A stretch of 64,000 nucleotides of DNA from an uncultured Rickettsiales bacterium. Its GTDB lineage: Bacteria; Pseudomonadota; Alphaproteobacteria; Micavibrionales; GCA-2720935. Location of the stretch: assembly GCA_950054255.1 (NCBI GenBank), contig CATLOR010000001.1:965589-1029588 (forward strand). The letters are read 5' to 3'. How positions within the stretch are numbered: position 1 is the stretch's first letter; each line of letters opens with the position of its first letter. The position numbers were made by a program, and so were the translations under genes. Under the pieces are notes generated by a model. It ran no database searches and had not been told where the DNA came from. It worked only from the letters and a program-made list of their open reading frames with translations. Below, piece by piece: positions 17,062 through 25,921 of the stretch.

Positions 17062-17529
17062 ATGTATAAATTAAAAGTCCTGCTATGCAGTTTATTCGTT
17101 TTTTCTTTTGTTCTTGTTTCAGGAGTCGAAATGTCTATTACGCAATCCTATGCGGCTGAAGAAGCAAAAGAAGAGAAGAGTGGCGGTCTTTTAGGACTCA
17201 ACGTAGATAAAACTTCATATATTTCACTAAATCCAATTATTGTTCCTATTTTGGGCGATAATGGAGAGGCTCAGTTAGTTACAATAATGATTTCATTAGA
17301 GGTGCCTAATTCAGAGGCTGAAACTAAGGTAAGAGAACAAAAGCTTCGTTTAGTGGATGCGTTTATTACGGATATGTATGGAGTGTTGGATAACAATCAC
17401 TTACTTAGAAATGGCTATGTAGACGTGGCGCGCATGAAGCAGCGTTTATCAAAAATCTCAGACAAAGTTCTTGGCGAACATATTGTTTCTAGTGTTTTGG
17501 TAAAAGGTGTTCAACAAAGACGCGTATAA
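17062..17529 (+). CDS. FliL-like membrane-anchored protein
   Basis: A 155-residue protein with a hydrophobic N-terminal segment (about 5-25, LKVLLCSLFVFSFVLVSGV), then a periplasmic domain with VDKTSYISLNPIIVPIL, a beta strand VTIMISLEV, and helices ending in VLVKGVQQRRV. This matches the C-terminal layout of FliL-family flagellar basal-body proteins, which associate with the MotAB stator. The motAB genes are 8 kb away. GGGGGT precedes the ATG. A strong terminator follows, so it is a single-gene unit. It could also be a non-flagellar stomatin-like relative. Confidence 0.65.
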   Translation: MYKLKVLLCSLFVFSFVLVSGVEMSITQSYAAEEAKEEKSGGLLGLNVDKTSYISLNPIIVPILGDNGEAQLVTIMISLEVPNSEAETKVREQKLRLVDAFITDMYGVLDNNHLLRNGYVDVARMKQRLSKISDKVLGEHIVSSVLVKGVQQRRV

Positions 17530-17562
17530 AATAAAAAGTTAAAAAATGTCAAGGTAAGAAGG

Positions 17563-17593
17563 CGCTCAGGTAACTGAGCGTTTTCTTTTTTTT
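17563..17593 (+). terminator. Intrinsic terminator after the FliL-like gene
   Basis: CGCTCAG and CTGAGCG form a perfect 7-bp stem around GTAA, followed by TTTTCTTTTTTTT. The T tract runs up to the stop codon of the convergent BamE-like gene. Confidence 0.9.
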
Positions 17594-18050
17594 ACTCACC
17601 TTCAAAATCACTTTTGTTAAAGCGTCCTAAGTTGCCGATCAGTTGTTGCATAACAGTAAATTTACGCCCAGAGGATACTGTCTCTTTATCTGAAGGCGTG
17701 ATTTCGATACCATCTTGTTCTGAGAGATGAGATACATTTGCGAGTTTTTTATTTTCATCAAAGGTGAGTGCAAGGACACGGCGTTCAACGACTTCTTCTT
17801 CATGAATGCCAACACGTTCCATTTTCTGTCCAATATAATACCAAACAGATTGATCAAATGTCGATGTTGTTGTTGGTGTTCCGAGTGCCTGAAGTGCTTC
17901 TCTTTGTGTCGTTTCACCTATAACTAAAGTTTTTAAGGCGCGCTCAGTCAGGACTTTCCCTCTTAATTCTGTCGTTGGTGTACACGCAACTATGAGTGAG
18001 CAAAAGATTGCAATTATAGAAAAACTCTTTAGATTGAACGAGCGTATCAT
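17592..18050 (-). CDS. bamE: BamE/SmpA-OmlA family outer-membrane lipoprotein
   Basis: A 152-residue lipoprotein. The signal peptide ends in a lipobox, LIVAC, with the lipidated Cys at about 23. The SmpA/OmlA domain follows, with IGETTQREALQALGTPTTTSTFDQSVWYYIGQ. BamE stabilises the BAM complex that inserts beta-barrels in the outer membrane. It is divergent from the bc1 chaperone gene, an arrangement common in alphaproteobacteria. Length is normal for the alpha versions. Confidence 0.87.
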   Translation of the reverse strand: MIRSFNLKSFSIIAIFCSLIVACTPTTELRGKVLTERALKTLVIGETTQREALQALGTPTTTSTFDQSVWYYIGQKMERVGIHEEEVVERRVLALTFDENKKLANVSHLSEQDGIEITPSDKETVSSGRKFTVMQQLIGNLGRFNKSDFEGE

Positions 18051-18099
18051 GTGGTAAAGATCCGTCTTTTAGTTAATTTTATTCTTAGGGACTCATTCT

Positions 18100-18651
18100 A
18101 TGGTTTTTTCAACAATTTTCAAATCCAAAAAGAAAGAATATAGAGAATTAGCACATCATTTGTATGTAAATGTTGTTAATAGGAGCAGGGAAGCTGTTTT
18201 TTACACAGAATACAACGTGCCTGATACTGTTGAAGGGCGATATGATTTGCTATTGATTCATTTATTTTTGATGTTGTCGGCGCTTTCATCCTCAAAAGAA
18301 CATAAAGATCTACAAAAAGCACTGATTGATTTATGTTTTGAAGATCTTGATCAAAATTTAAGACAAATGGGGGTGGGCGATATGGGTGTTCCTAGACGCA
18401 TTAAGAAAATGGCAAAAGCCTTTAATGGGCGTTCGACGATTTATGATGAGGCACTTACTCAAAATAATGATGATCTTTTAAGAGAAGCATTAGATCGAAA
18501 TCTATTTGTGCAGACACCGGATGTGTCGTCGGAAACGCTTTCATTTTTTGTCAATTATATGAAAGGTCAAAAGAAGCATCTATCACAGTTTTTATTTGAC
18601 AGAACTGATATAACTAGGATAGATTTCGCGCCTATTCACAGCGGATTTTAG
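18100..18651 (+). CDS. Ubiquinol-cytochrome c chaperone family protein
   Basis: A 183-residue helical protein of the CBP3/UQCC1 family, which assists assembly of the cytochrome bc1 complex in mitochondria and is conserved in alphaproteobacteria. The family pattern is visible in YRELAHHLYVNVVNRSR, YNVPDTVEGRYDLLLIHLFL and FEDLDQNLRQMGVGDMGVPR. No signal peptide is present, consistent with a membrane-peripheral cytoplasmic factor. DUF177 follows after 12 bases, as in relatives. Confidence 0.88.
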   Translation: MVFSTIFKSKKKEYRELAHHLYVNVVNRSREAVFYTEYNVPDTVEGRYDLLLIHLFLMLSALSSSKEHKDLQKALIDLCFEDLDQNLRQMGVGDMGVPRRIKKMAKAFNGRSTIYDEALTQNNDDLLREALDRNLFVQTPDVSSETLSFFVNYMKGQKKHLSQFLFDRTDITRIDFAPIHSGF

Positions 18652-18663
18652 GGGTTTAAAAAA

Positions 18664-19185
18664 ATGAAAAAACACGTATTTAAAATTAGAAATGCCAAAA
18701 CAAAAGAGACATCAGTTGATATTGCATTGTCAGCGGAGGAGAGTAATCAGTGGGCTGAACAATTTGAATTAGCTGCGTTGTCTGGTGTGAAAGCAACGTT
18801 CGTTATTGATCAAATTGAAGAGGAAACACTCTTTCATGTTAAGATGTCGATACAAGCGGTAGCAGAAATTGCAATGCCTTTAAGTGATGACACGATGAAG
18901 ATTGAGATTAATGAAGAGGAAGATGATCTCTATACAACGCGCACAGATTTAATTGCGACAGATGAGGAAGACGAGGTTGATATTTATGCACCTGAATTAA
19001 TCACAGATGGAGAAATTGATCTTGATGAAATGATGAAAGATTATCTTTATTTAATGATTGAAGAAGAATTTACGCGCCTGACAGGGAACTCAATCAATGC
19101 AAGTTTTGAAGAAACAGATCTTCAAATTGAGGAAACAAGACGTCCTTTTAGTAATTTAAAAGAATTATTAGATAAAAAGAAATAA
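18664..19185 (+). CDS. DUF177 / YceD family protein
   Basis: A 173-residue acidic protein of the YceD family, usually encoded just upstream of rpmF. YceD members are implicated in 23S rRNA accumulation (family knowledge). Residues 70-100 form the expected beta core (FHVKMSIQAVAEIAMPLSDD), although the Cys residues seen in many members are absent. The acidic middle (EEDDLYTTRTDLIATDEEDEVDIYAPE) and GEIDLDEMMKDYLYLMI are typical. rpmF starts about 100 bases downstream with its own candidate promoter. Confidence 0.83.
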   Translation: MKKHVFKIRNAKTKETSVDIALSAEESNQWAEQFELAALSGVKATFVIDQIEEETLFHVKMSIQAVAEIAMPLSDDTMKIEINEEEDDLYTTRTDLIATDEEDEVDIYAPELITDGEIDLDEMMKDYLYLMIEEEFTRLTGNSINASFEETDLQIEETRRPFSNLKELLDKKK

Positions 19186-19194
19186 AGAAAATCC

Positions 19195-19223
19195 TTGCGA
19201 TTTTTAAATTTTTTCTATATGTA
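19195..19223 (+). promoter_or_regulatory. Candidate rpmF promoter
   Basis: TTGCGA (19195-19200) and TATGTA (19218-19223) are 17 bases apart across a T-rich spacer. The leader to the rpmF ATG would be about 57 bases. Confidence 0.4.
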
Positions 19224-19286
19224 GAGTACTCTTGTAAGAAAGATTTTTTAATAGGCTTAAATTTTAAGACAAAATGAGAGGTTAAA

Positions 19287-19472
19287 ATGGCTGTTCCTAA
19301 GAAGAAAACGTCACCATCTAAGCGTAACATGCGCCGTTCGCACCACAAGCTTGCGACGCCGGCATATACAGAAGATAAGAAAACAGGTGAAATGGTTCGC
19401 CCTCACCATGTATGCTTAAAAACTGGTATGTATAAAGGTGAACAAATCCTTGAAGCTAAGGAATTATTCTAA
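19287..19472 (+). CDS. rpmF: 50S ribosomal protein L32
   Basis: A 61-residue basic ribosomal protein with the typical N-terminus [20 protein letters not shown]. Only one cysteine is present (HHVCLK), so this is the zinc-free form. AGAGG precedes the ATG. It is followed by plsX after 64 bases, the standard rpmF-plsX-fabH order. Confidence 0.96.
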   Translation: MAVPKKKTSPSKRNMRRSHHKLATPAYTEDKKTGEMVRPHHVCLKTGMYKGEQILEAKELF

Positions 19473-19536
19473 TAAACTATTTCACGAATAAGTGATTTAT
19501 CTTATTAGAACCCACTAATTAGCAAGATACAATTTT

Positions 19537-20622
19537 ATGACTGACACTATTACTATAGCGTTGGATGCAATGGGGGGCGATAATGCCCCTTTTATTGTTA
19601 TTGACGGAGCCGCACGCTTTCTAAGAAAATATGATGGCGACACAGCCTTGAAGTTTATGTTTTTTGGTGACGAAAAGCATATTGGTTCTTTGGTCGCGCG
19701 TCACAAAGCATTGGCTAAATGCTCAAAAATTATTCATACAGAAGATGTTATTACAAATGATCAAAAGCCGTCAGCCGCTCTAAGGCAAGGACGCAAGTCT
19801 AGCATGTATTTAGCTATTCAAGCGGTTGCAAAAGGGGAGGCTGATTATGTGGTTTCTGCGGGGAATACTGGCGCATTAATGGCTATTTCTCTTTTTGTAT
19901 TAAAGAGATTACCTGGTGTTGCGAGACCTGCAATTGCTTCTGTTTTTCCAAGTAGTAAAAAAGATGTTGTTATGCTTGATTTGGGAGCGAATGTTGAATG
20001 TGATGCAGAAAACTTAGTTCAGTTTGCTATTTTAGGATCTGTTTTTCATCGTACCGTATCGGGTAAGAAAAACCCGTCTGTCGGCTTGTTGAATATCGGA
20101 GAAGAAGAAGGTAAGGGCAAGGATACCTTAAAATTAGCTTTCACATGTTTACAAGAAACACAATTACCTGGCGAATTTAAAGGATTTATCGAAGGTAATG
20201 ATATTGGAAAAGGAACCGTTGATGTTATTGTGACCGATGGTTTCACAGGAAATGTAGCCTTGAAAACAATGGAAGGGACAGCAAATCTGCTTTATGATTT
20301 TATGAAGCGTGCATTCTTTTCTGATTGGTTATCTAAGGCGCTTGCTTTGTTGTCTTATTTTTCATTTAAAAGATTTAAATCTCAAATGGACCCTCGCAAT
20401 TACAATGGTGGTATTATGCTTGGTCTTAACGGGATTTGTGTAAAAAGTCATGGTGGAACAGATCATAAAGGCTTTTCGAATGCTATTTTGTTTGGCTATA
20501 AAATGGCTCATAATAAGTTTAATGATGATGTTAGACGTCGTTTAGCAAGATATTCTACGACTATCCCTGAGTTAGAGGCTGATATTATTGAGCCGAACAA
20601 CCTTCATGTTGGAGGGAAGTAA
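19537..20622 (+). CDS. plsX: Phosphate acyltransferase PlsX
   Basis: A 361-residue enzyme that makes acyl-phosphate from acyl-ACP for phospholipid synthesis with PlsY. The N-terminal ALDAMGGDNAP, SAGNTGALMA at about 107-116, and the C-terminal FHGG-like segment KSHGGTDHKGFSNAI are characteristic. It is separated from fabH by only two bases, so both are in one operon with ihfA and merR nearby. Confidence 0.95.
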   Translation: MTDTITIALDAMGGDNAPFIVIDGAARFLRKYDGDTALKFMFFGDEKHIGSLVARHKALAKCSKIIHTEDVITNDQKPSAALRQGRKSSMYLAIQAVAKGEADYVVSAGNTGALMAISLFVLKRLPGVARPAIASVFPSSKKDVVMLDLGANVECDAENLVQFAILGSVFHRTVSGKKNPSVGLLNIGEEEGKGKDTLKLAFTCLQETQLPGEFKGFIEGNDIGKGTVDVIVTDGFTGNVALKTMEGTANLLYDFMKRAFFSDWLSKALALLSYFSFKRFKSQMDPRNYNGGIMLGLNGICVKSHGGTDHKGFSNAILFGYKMAHNKFNDDVRRRLARYSTTIPELEADIIEPNNLHVGGK

Positions 20623-20624
20623 TT

Positions 20625-21587
20625 ATGATCCGCTCTGTTGTTAAAGGTACAGGCTCTTATTTACCAGAACGTATTGTCACAAATGATGATCTGACACAGT
20701 TTGTAGATACCAGCCATGAGTGGATTGTTAAAAGAACAGGTATTCACCAACGTCATTTGGCGGCAGACGGAGAGATGACCTCTGATTTAGCGCTGGCGGC
20801 TGCAAAAGAAGCGATGAAGAATGCATCTTTAACCGCCCAAGATATTGACGGTATTATTTTAGCAACAACCACAGCAGATCGTACGTTTCCATCAACAGCC
20901 GTTAAAGTACAAGCGGAATTAGGGATGACACATGGTTTTGCCTTTGATGTGCAGGCTGTTTGTTCTGGTTTTGTATATGCTGTTCGTTTGGCGGATAACA
21001 TGATTAAAGCGGGACAGGTACGTAATCTTTTAGTGATTGGCGCGGAAAAATTCTCTTCGCTTCTTGATTGGGAAGATCGAACAACATGTGTTCTCTTTGG
21101 TGACGGTGCGGGTGCTATGGTTTTAAGCGCAGAGGAAGGCGAAGGTGTAGCTGATATCTTATCAACACATATTCACTCAGATGGTCGTCATCATGACTTG
21201 CTCATGACAGATGGTGGTGTTGGTTATAATAGGCATACTGGTAAAGTAACAATGGAAGGGGCGGAAGTGTTTAAACACGCAACGACCAACCTTGCGGCTG
21301 TTGTTGATGAAGTCTTAGAACATAACAATTTAACACCAGATGATATTGATTGGCTGGTACCGCATCAGGCAAATGCGCGCATTATTGAAACGACGGCTAA
21401 GAAATTAGGAGCATCTCTGGATAAGGTCATTATGACTGTTGATAAACATGGGAATACATCTGCGGCTTCTGTGCCTCTTGCTTTTCACGAAGGGGTGAAA
21501 TCGGGGCGTTTGAAAAGAGGTCAAAATATTCTTATAGAAGCCATGGGTGCAGGCTTTACATGGGGCGCTGCTTTGATTAAATATTAG
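20625..21587 (+). CDS. fabH: Beta-ketoacyl-ACP synthase III
   Basis: A 320-residue condensing enzyme that starts fatty-acid synthesis from acetyl-CoA and malonyl-ACP. The catalytic triad is Cys113 (QAVCSGFVYA), His247 (VPHQANARI) and Asn277 (HGNTSAAS). The length is normal. The start lies two bases after the plsX stop, consistent with translational coupling. Confidence 0.96.
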   Translation: MIRSVVKGTGSYLPERIVTNDDLTQFVDTSHEWIVKRTGIHQRHLAADGEMTSDLALAAAKEAMKNASLTAQDIDGIILATTTADRTFPSTAVKVQAELGMTHGFAFDVQAVCSGFVYAVRLADNMIKAGQVRNLLVIGAEKFSSLLDWEDRTTCVLFGDGAGAMVLSAEEGEGVADILSTHIHSDGRHHDLLMTDGGVGYNRHTGKVTMEGAEVFKHATTNLAAVVDEVLEHNNLTPDDIDWLVPHQANARIIETTAKKLGASLDKVIMTVDKHGNTSAASVPLAFHEGVKSGRLKRGQNILIEAMGAGFTWGAALIKY

Positions 21588-21646
21588 TTTTTTCTAATCG
21601 AATTGTTCCTTTTTCTTTCAGTATCTTAAGCAATATTTCTAACCTG

Positions 21647-21675
21647 TTGACGAATCATAAAAAAGTCGGTAGTCT
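21647..21675 (+). promoter_or_regulatory. Candidate promoter of ihfA
   Basis: TTGACG (21647-21652) and TAGTCT (21670-21675) are 17 bases apart. The leader to the ihfA ATG would be about 37 bases. The 131-base gap after fabH leaves room for an independent promoter. Confidence 0.45.
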
Positions 21676-21718
21676 ACATATGTTAATGTTCATTATTTTA
21701 TATGAGAAGGCGTAACAC

Positions 21719-22021
21719 ATGGCAAATGAGACTGTAACACGCAATGACTTAGCTGAAGCTGTATACGAACGCGTAGGGTTATCACGCAACGAATGTGCAG
21801 ATTTAGTGGAAATGACTATCGACCAAGTTTGTGAAGCACTTGTTAAAAGACAAGATGTGAAAATTTCAGGTTTTGGTACATTAATGGTTAAAGACAAAAC
21901 ACAAAGAATTGGCCGGAACCCTAAAACAGGAGAAGAAGTGCCTATTTTACCAAGAAGTGTTTTAACTTTCCGTCCGAGTCAGATGCTTCGTGATGCTGTT
22001 GATGCCGGCAACAAGAAATAA
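21719..22021 (+). CDS. ihfA: Integration host factor subunit alpha
   Basis: A 100-residue DNA-bending protein of the HU/IHF family. The beta-arm tip reads [12 protein letters not shown] with the intercalating Pro68. The N-terminus [20 protein letters not shown] is IHF-alpha-like rather than HU. Context (plsX-fabH-ihfA-merR) is the conserved alphaproteobacterial order. Confidence 0.94.
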   Translation: MANETVTRNDLAEAVYERVGLSRNECADLVEMTIDQVCEALVKRQDVKISGFGTLMVKDKTQRIGRNPKTGEEVPILPRSVLTFRPSQMLRDAVDAGNKK

Positions 22022-22077
22022 AACAAAGAAAACCGAGATGACACAATAAAATAAATAAAACGTCATCTGCTTTGTTT
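22021..22077. repeat. Nested inverted repeats between ihfA and merR
   Basis: An outer pair AAACAAAG (22021-22028) / CTTTGTTT (22070-22077) encloses an inner pair AGATGAC (22036-22042) / GTCATCT (22062-22068), both perfect. The loop is A-rich. The right arm ends just before the merR ribosome site AGGGAGA, so the RNA fold could affect merR translation or protect the ihfA 3' end. No T-run follows, so it is not a simple terminator. Confidence 0.5.
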
Positions 22078-22090
22078 CAGGGAGAAAAAA

Positions 22091-22801
22091 ATGGCAAAAC
22101 AATCAAACCAAACGGCATATATGAACGAACCCGATACATTAGATTTATTTGCATCATTATCTGAATCAACAGAAAAAACAGTCAATGAAGAACTGCAAAG
22201 CCAAACATCTGATACAACACAAGATGTTGTAAGTGAGTTACCGGATTCTGAAACGACAAAAACACAATTACAAGAACAAGTAGAAGATGTAATTGCGGTT
22301 GATAAACCGTTAAGACAGCCACGTGTTAAGAAAAAAGAACCAAAATCATCACGTCGTAGAGGGCGTAATAAAGAAGGTGGTGCTTTCAAAACAATTAGTG
22401 AGCTTGCAACATACTTAGATATTCCTCAGCATGTTTTACGCTTTTGGGAAACAAAATTTTCTCAAATTAAACCAATGAAGCGTGGTGGCGGTAGACGCTA
22501 TTATCGTCCTGAAGATGTTCAAATCGTTGAACGTATTCATCACTTACTTTATAATGAAGGTTACACAATAAAAGGTGTGCAACGTTTAATTCGTATCTCT
22601 TCAAAACAAGAGTTTTTGGAAGGGGCGTCTGGTGTTGTGGTCGCGAACTCTGAGACAAAAACAACAGCCTCTAAAGAAACTACACAAACGCCTAAATCTG
22701 AGGCTAAAAAAGATACAAGTTCTAATGCTTCTCAAACAGAAGAAGCAATGCGAACAATTTTGCGTGGTTTAAAGGATATTCGCCGCGAACTCGCCTCATA
22801 A
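22091..22801 (+). CDS. MerR-family transcriptional regulator
   Basis: A 236-residue protein with a long disordered, charged N-terminus (1-95). The MerR winged helix is at about 98-166 ([44 protein letters not shown]). A Ser/Thr/Lys-rich tail follows, ending in a short helix, [15 protein letters not shown]. No metal-binding cysteines are present. It is the member conserved next to ihfA in alphaproteobacteria, whose target is not known to me. Confidence 0.88.
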   Translation: MAKQSNQTAYMNEPDTLDLFASLSESTEKTVNEELQSQTSDTTQDVVSELPDSETTKTQLQEQVEDVIAVDKPLRQPRVKKKEPKSSRRRGRNKEGGAFKTISELATYLDIPQHVLRFWETKFSQIKPMKRGGGRRYYRPEDVQIVERIHHLLYNEGYTIKGVQRLIRISSKQEFLEGASGVVVANSETKTTASKETTQTPKSEAKKDTSSNASQTEEAMRTILRGLKDIRRELAS

Positions 22802-22866
22802 TTTAATTGACATATTAACAGTTTCTATGGTAAGTCTTTTGATGTTGAATCAAAAGAGGAGAGGTT

Positions 22867-23508
22867 ATGTCTGAGGGAAATGAGCAAAACCAAGGTTTAA
22901 ATCTTATTATGTTACCGAATGAGCATACAGGTCAGGTTCTAAACCTGAATGGTGTGTCTTTCAAAGTGTCAGCAGAAGGCGATATAGAAATTTTAAATGC
23001 TCGCAATGTGTTCGCACATAATGTTGAGTTTATGTGCGTGGCGCCAAGCCAATCAGGACAAACTTTAGAAGCGAAATTTGTTAATGATAACATTGAAGTG
23101 GGCGATGAGATGCCTGATGGTAGTATCTTTGTGGGGCTTGATCATGCAGGTGAGGGACTTTATTCAGTCGCAACAGCCGTAGATGGCCGACACACAATAG
23201 AGGCCGCTTTTAATTTTTTAGCACAATTAGAGGCTTGTGGGCATAGTGATTGGCGTTTACCTCATGGGGCAGAACGAAAAATATTAAGCGAGCAACGTCA
23301 CGCTGGGAAGTTATCTGGGTTATTTCATGAAGAAGCAGGCGATCGAGATCAGTATGATGCTTTATATTGGGTTACATATGGTGACTTTGGTAACAAAAAA
23401 GTAGGAACAAAAAGCTTTTGTTCTGATAATTTTTATAGCACTCATGAGTCTACAGAGCAACGTATTGCGCCTGTCAGATCAGGACCATTACCGAAAGGAT
23501 TTATATAA
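22867..23508 (+). CDS. DUF1566-like (Lcl C-terminal fold) protein, copy 1
   Basis: A 213-residue protein with no signal peptide. The N-terminal half holds the paired segments NVFAHNVEFMCVAPS and VGDEMPDGSIFVGL. The C-terminal half has GHSDWRLPHGAERKIL, a form of the DWRLPT motif of DUF1566/Lcl domains, and ends with IAPVRSGPLPKGFI. It is paralogous to the next gene over its whole length. The two lie between merR and tRNA-Pro, a spot that is often empty in relatives. Function unknown; Lcl folds often occur in surface or phage-associated proteins. Confidence 0.8.
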   Translation: MSEGNEQNQGLNLIMLPNEHTGQVLNLNGVSFKVSAEGDIEILNARNVFAHNVEFMCVAPSQSGQTLEAKFVNDNIEVGDEMPDGSIFVGLDHAGEGLYSVATAVDGRHTIEAAFNFLAQLEACGHSDWRLPHGAERKILSEQRHAGKLSGLFHEEAGDRDQYDALYWVTYGDFGNKKVGTKSFCSDNFYSTHESTEQRIAPVRSGPLPKGFI

Positions 23509-24135
23509 ATGCCAAGATCAAAAGAAACACAAGAAGAGCAGCCTGAAATCACGATCCTAGATCCTAAATTAAAAGGAAAAATACTTAATATTGATGGTGT
23601 GATACTTTCTGTTGATGGTAAAGGGAATTTGACGGTTATTAAGGCAAATAATGTCTTTTTAGAAGATGTAAAATATATGTGCCTCGCCCCATCACGTACG
23701 GCGGATTGCTTTGAAACAAAACCTATGAAGGAAAAAGTTGAAATTGGTGATGAGATGCCTGATGGGACTGTGTTTCTAGGTATATCACCAGATAATGCAC
23801 AGGGGCTGTTTTTAATGCCCAAGAATTTTGAGAACCAGTTCTCTGATGTGGAAGCCACAAGGATTGTGAGTAGACAAACAGCATATGGACATTCTGATTG
23901 GCGCTTGCCAACACGTAGAGAATTAGAGTGTGTTTATAATAATAAGAGGCATAAAAGCATTTCCGCCGTTTTTAATACAAGATCGCCTGGTCCATGGTAT
24001 TGGGTTCAAATCGCAAATAATCGTGTGGGCGGCTTTGATATGAGAGATAAAGAATATGTAACTAGCTATAGTTCAGGTACCAAAGTTGCTGTTTCTGCGG
24101 TTAGAACAGGGCCTGTTCCTATAGGGTATTTGTAA
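23509..24135 (+). CDS. DUF1566-like protein, copy 2
   Basis: A 208-residue paralogue of the preceding protein. The shared blocks are ILNIDGVILSVDGKGN, VEIGDEMPDGTVFLGI, YGHSDWRLPTRREL and VAVSAVRTGPVPIGYL. Its motif is closer to the DUF1566 consensus than copy 1. The ATG directly follows the TAA of copy 1 with no spacer, and AAAGGA inside the end of copy 1 serves as ribosome site, so the pair is translationally coupled. No signal peptide or membrane segment. The product pair may form a heteromer (inference). Confidence 0.8.
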   Translation: MPRSKETQEEQPEITILDPKLKGKILNIDGVILSVDGKGNLTVIKANNVFLEDVKYMCLAPSRTADCFETKPMKEKVEIGDEMPDGTVFLGISPDNAQGLFLMPKNFENQFSDVEATRIVSRQTAYGHSDWRLPTRRELECVYNNKRHKSISAVFNTRSPGPWYWVQIANNRVGGFDMRDKEYVTSYSSGTKVAVSAVRTGPVPIGYL

Positions 24136-24189
24136 ATAGCACAGCGTGTTTTCCTTTATCTATTACACGTAGTTAGTCAAAACAGACTA

Positions 24190-24218
24190 TTGATTTTTTA
24201 AATCGGTTTAAGTACATT
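24190..24218 (+). promoter_or_regulatory. Candidate tRNA-Pro promoter
   Basis: TTGATT (24190-24195) and TACATT (24213-24218) are 17 bases apart, 15 bases before the mature tRNA 5' end. Confidence 0.5.
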
Positions 24219-24233
24219 CGAGCTATCCTAAGT

Positions 24234-24310
24234 CGGAATGTGGCGCAGCCCGGTAGCGCACTTGCATGGGGTGCAAGGGGTCGGAGGTTCGAATCCTCTC
24301 ATTCCGACCA
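24234..24310 (+). tRNA. tRNA-Pro (GGG)
   Basis: A 77-base cloverleaf with encoded CCA. The acceptor stem pairs CGGAATG with CATTCCG. The anticodon stem CTTGC/GCAAG holds loop ATGGGGT with anticodon GGG at 24268-24270, and the T loop is TTCGAAT. It closes the plsX-to-merR block. Confidence 0.96.
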
Positions 24311-24320
24311 TTTTTATCTT

Positions 24321-24842
24321 TTATAAAATATAGCGAAAAATATAGACGGCAGGGAGAGCTATACCTATTAAAAAGGTAATGAATTGGCTTTTCACACCTG
24401 TCTTGATAAGGAAACTCTTTTTTGGATTTTTGGGGTTGTAAAAAGCAATTAATTTTCCACTCGTACTGTAAGTGAAGTATTTTTTCTGTTGAAGAAGGAG
24501 GCGTCGCGCATTGTAAGAGGCAACCATATACCAAGGTGAAATGCGATGGCCTTTATAAGTGATATTATCAACAGTGTAACTATATAAGGTTTTTAAAACA
24601 AAGTTTTGTTCGGCTGGAATTTGGGCGGCGCCAGAGCGAGATAATCCTTGTTCTGTAATTTCACATTCAACACCAGGCCATTTATTTAGTCGAATTTGAT
24701 AGATGAGAGAATAAGAACACATTAAGAAGGCATAGAGCGCGCCAAAAAATAAAAACCCTTGAGGGTCTTTGTCTTGGAGCAGTTGCCACATATCTGTAAA
24801 ATATTGTTCCATTGATTTGAAAACCCATTGAAAAAAAAGCAT
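24321..24842 (-). CDS. DUF3592-like membrane protein
   Basis: A 173-residue protein with a membrane segment at each end (about 28-48 FLFFGALYAFLMCSYSLIY and 152-172). Between them is a beta domain with WPGVECEITEQGL, YSYTVDNITYKGHRISP and IAFYNPKNPKKSFL, the pattern of DUF3592. These proteins are uncharacterised. A second in-frame ATG ten codons in is an alternative start; neither has a good ribosome site. It is convergent with tRNA-Pro, only 10 bases away. Confidence 0.75.
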   Translation of the reverse strand: MLFFQWVFKSMEQYFTDMWQLLQDKDPQGFLFFGALYAFLMCSYSLIYQIRLNKWPGVECEITEQGLSRSGAAQIPAEQNFVLKTLYSYTVDNITYKGHRISPWYMVASYNARRLLLQQKKYFTYSTSGKLIAFYNPKNPKKSFLIKTGVKSQFITFLIGIALPAVYIFRYIL

Positions 24843-24962
24843 GTGTATGAACGTTATGAGATCAAAATATAATTGTCAATAGAAGGAAATTTGATTGTGC
24901 TCTTAAGGCTTTACTGCTAGAAAAGAAATGTATTGTTATCTTTTTTTATAGCTAGGTTTCTT

Positions 24963-25859
24963 ATGAAGCTTCTTTCTGATCAATCGCTTTCTATTATTCT
25001 TTCTATAACAGGTTTTTTTGTTTTTGCCTGTGGGGATTCTTTTAAAAAGTGGCTTTTACTCAGTTACACAATTCCAGAAACATTTGTTTTAACATTATCG
25101 TCAGGCTTGATCTGGGCTTTCGCTTTTTCGTTTAAATTAGGTGGTATTAAGTCAGTCATGACAATTAATCGTCCTAAACTACATATTATTAAAGCATTTG
25201 TTTTAGTTGCGAACATGTATTGCGCTATTCAAGGAGTTAAGAATTTACCGCTTGATACATTTTATGTGATTATTTTTACAGCTCCCTTAATCACAACATT
25301 ATTGGCAAGTTTAATCTATAAAGAAGCGCTATCGCGTATGAAATTAGCGCTTATTTTAACGGGGTTTAGTGGTGTGGTATTAATAGCAAATCCTTTTAAC
25401 GGGCTTGATATTAATTATACGGGCGTGATTTATACTCTTTTATTGGCAATTTTCTTTTCTTTGAACTCGATTATCAATAAAGCATTTTCGCGCCATGATC
25501 CGCAATTTCCTTTTATCTTGTTGCCTTTTATGCTTGCGTTATGTTTGTTCACGACGCTAAATAATTTTGCAATTCCATCTGTAACACTTCAAACAGGTCT
25601 CGTGGCTTTTGTCTGTGGGTTTACAAGTGTTTTTGGTACATTGTGTTTGTTGAAAGCTTTTCAAATAGGTAATGCCGCAAGTGTTGCTAATTATCATTAC
25701 ACGCAATTGATCTGGGGAATTGTTTTAGGGTATCTCCTGTTTTCGAATGAGCCAACATGGATGGTTATCGGAGGTGGGGGTGTTATTATAAGCTCTGGTT
25801 TAGCACTTTATTTCTATGACCGTAGAGAAGCACGTAAGTGTGCAAAGATAATGCTATAA
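24963..25859 (+). CDS. DMT-superfamily (EamA) transporter
   Basis: About 298 residues with roughly ten membrane helices and two EamA repeats. AFVLVANMYCAIQGVKNLPL and FYVIIFTAPLITTLLASLIYKE in the first repeat are typical. EamA proteins export metabolites; the substrate cannot be told. I use the ATG at 24963 rather than an upstream TTG at 24933, since CTAGGT lies just before it. The gene stands alone between a divergent DUF3592 gene and the NDUFS4 homologue. Confidence 0.85.
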   Translation: MKLLSDQSLSIILSITGFFVFACGDSFKKWLLLSYTIPETFVLTLSSGLIWAFAFSFKLGGIKSVMTINRPKLHIIKAFVLVANMYCAIQGVKNLPLDTFYVIIFTAPLITTLLASLIYKEALSRMKLALILTGFSGVVLIANPFNGLDINYTGVIYTLLLAIFFSLNSIINKAFSRHDPQFPFILLPFMLALCLFTTLNNFAIPSVTLQTGLVAFVCGFTSVFGTLCLLKAFQIGNAASVANYHYTQLIWGIVLGYLLFSNEPTWMVIGGGGVIISSGLALYFYDRREARKCAKIML

Positions 25860-25921
25860 AAGGTTGTTCTTTTAGGAAAATAACTTCATACTTGAAAAAA
25901 AAGAAATAGGATGGACGTTTA

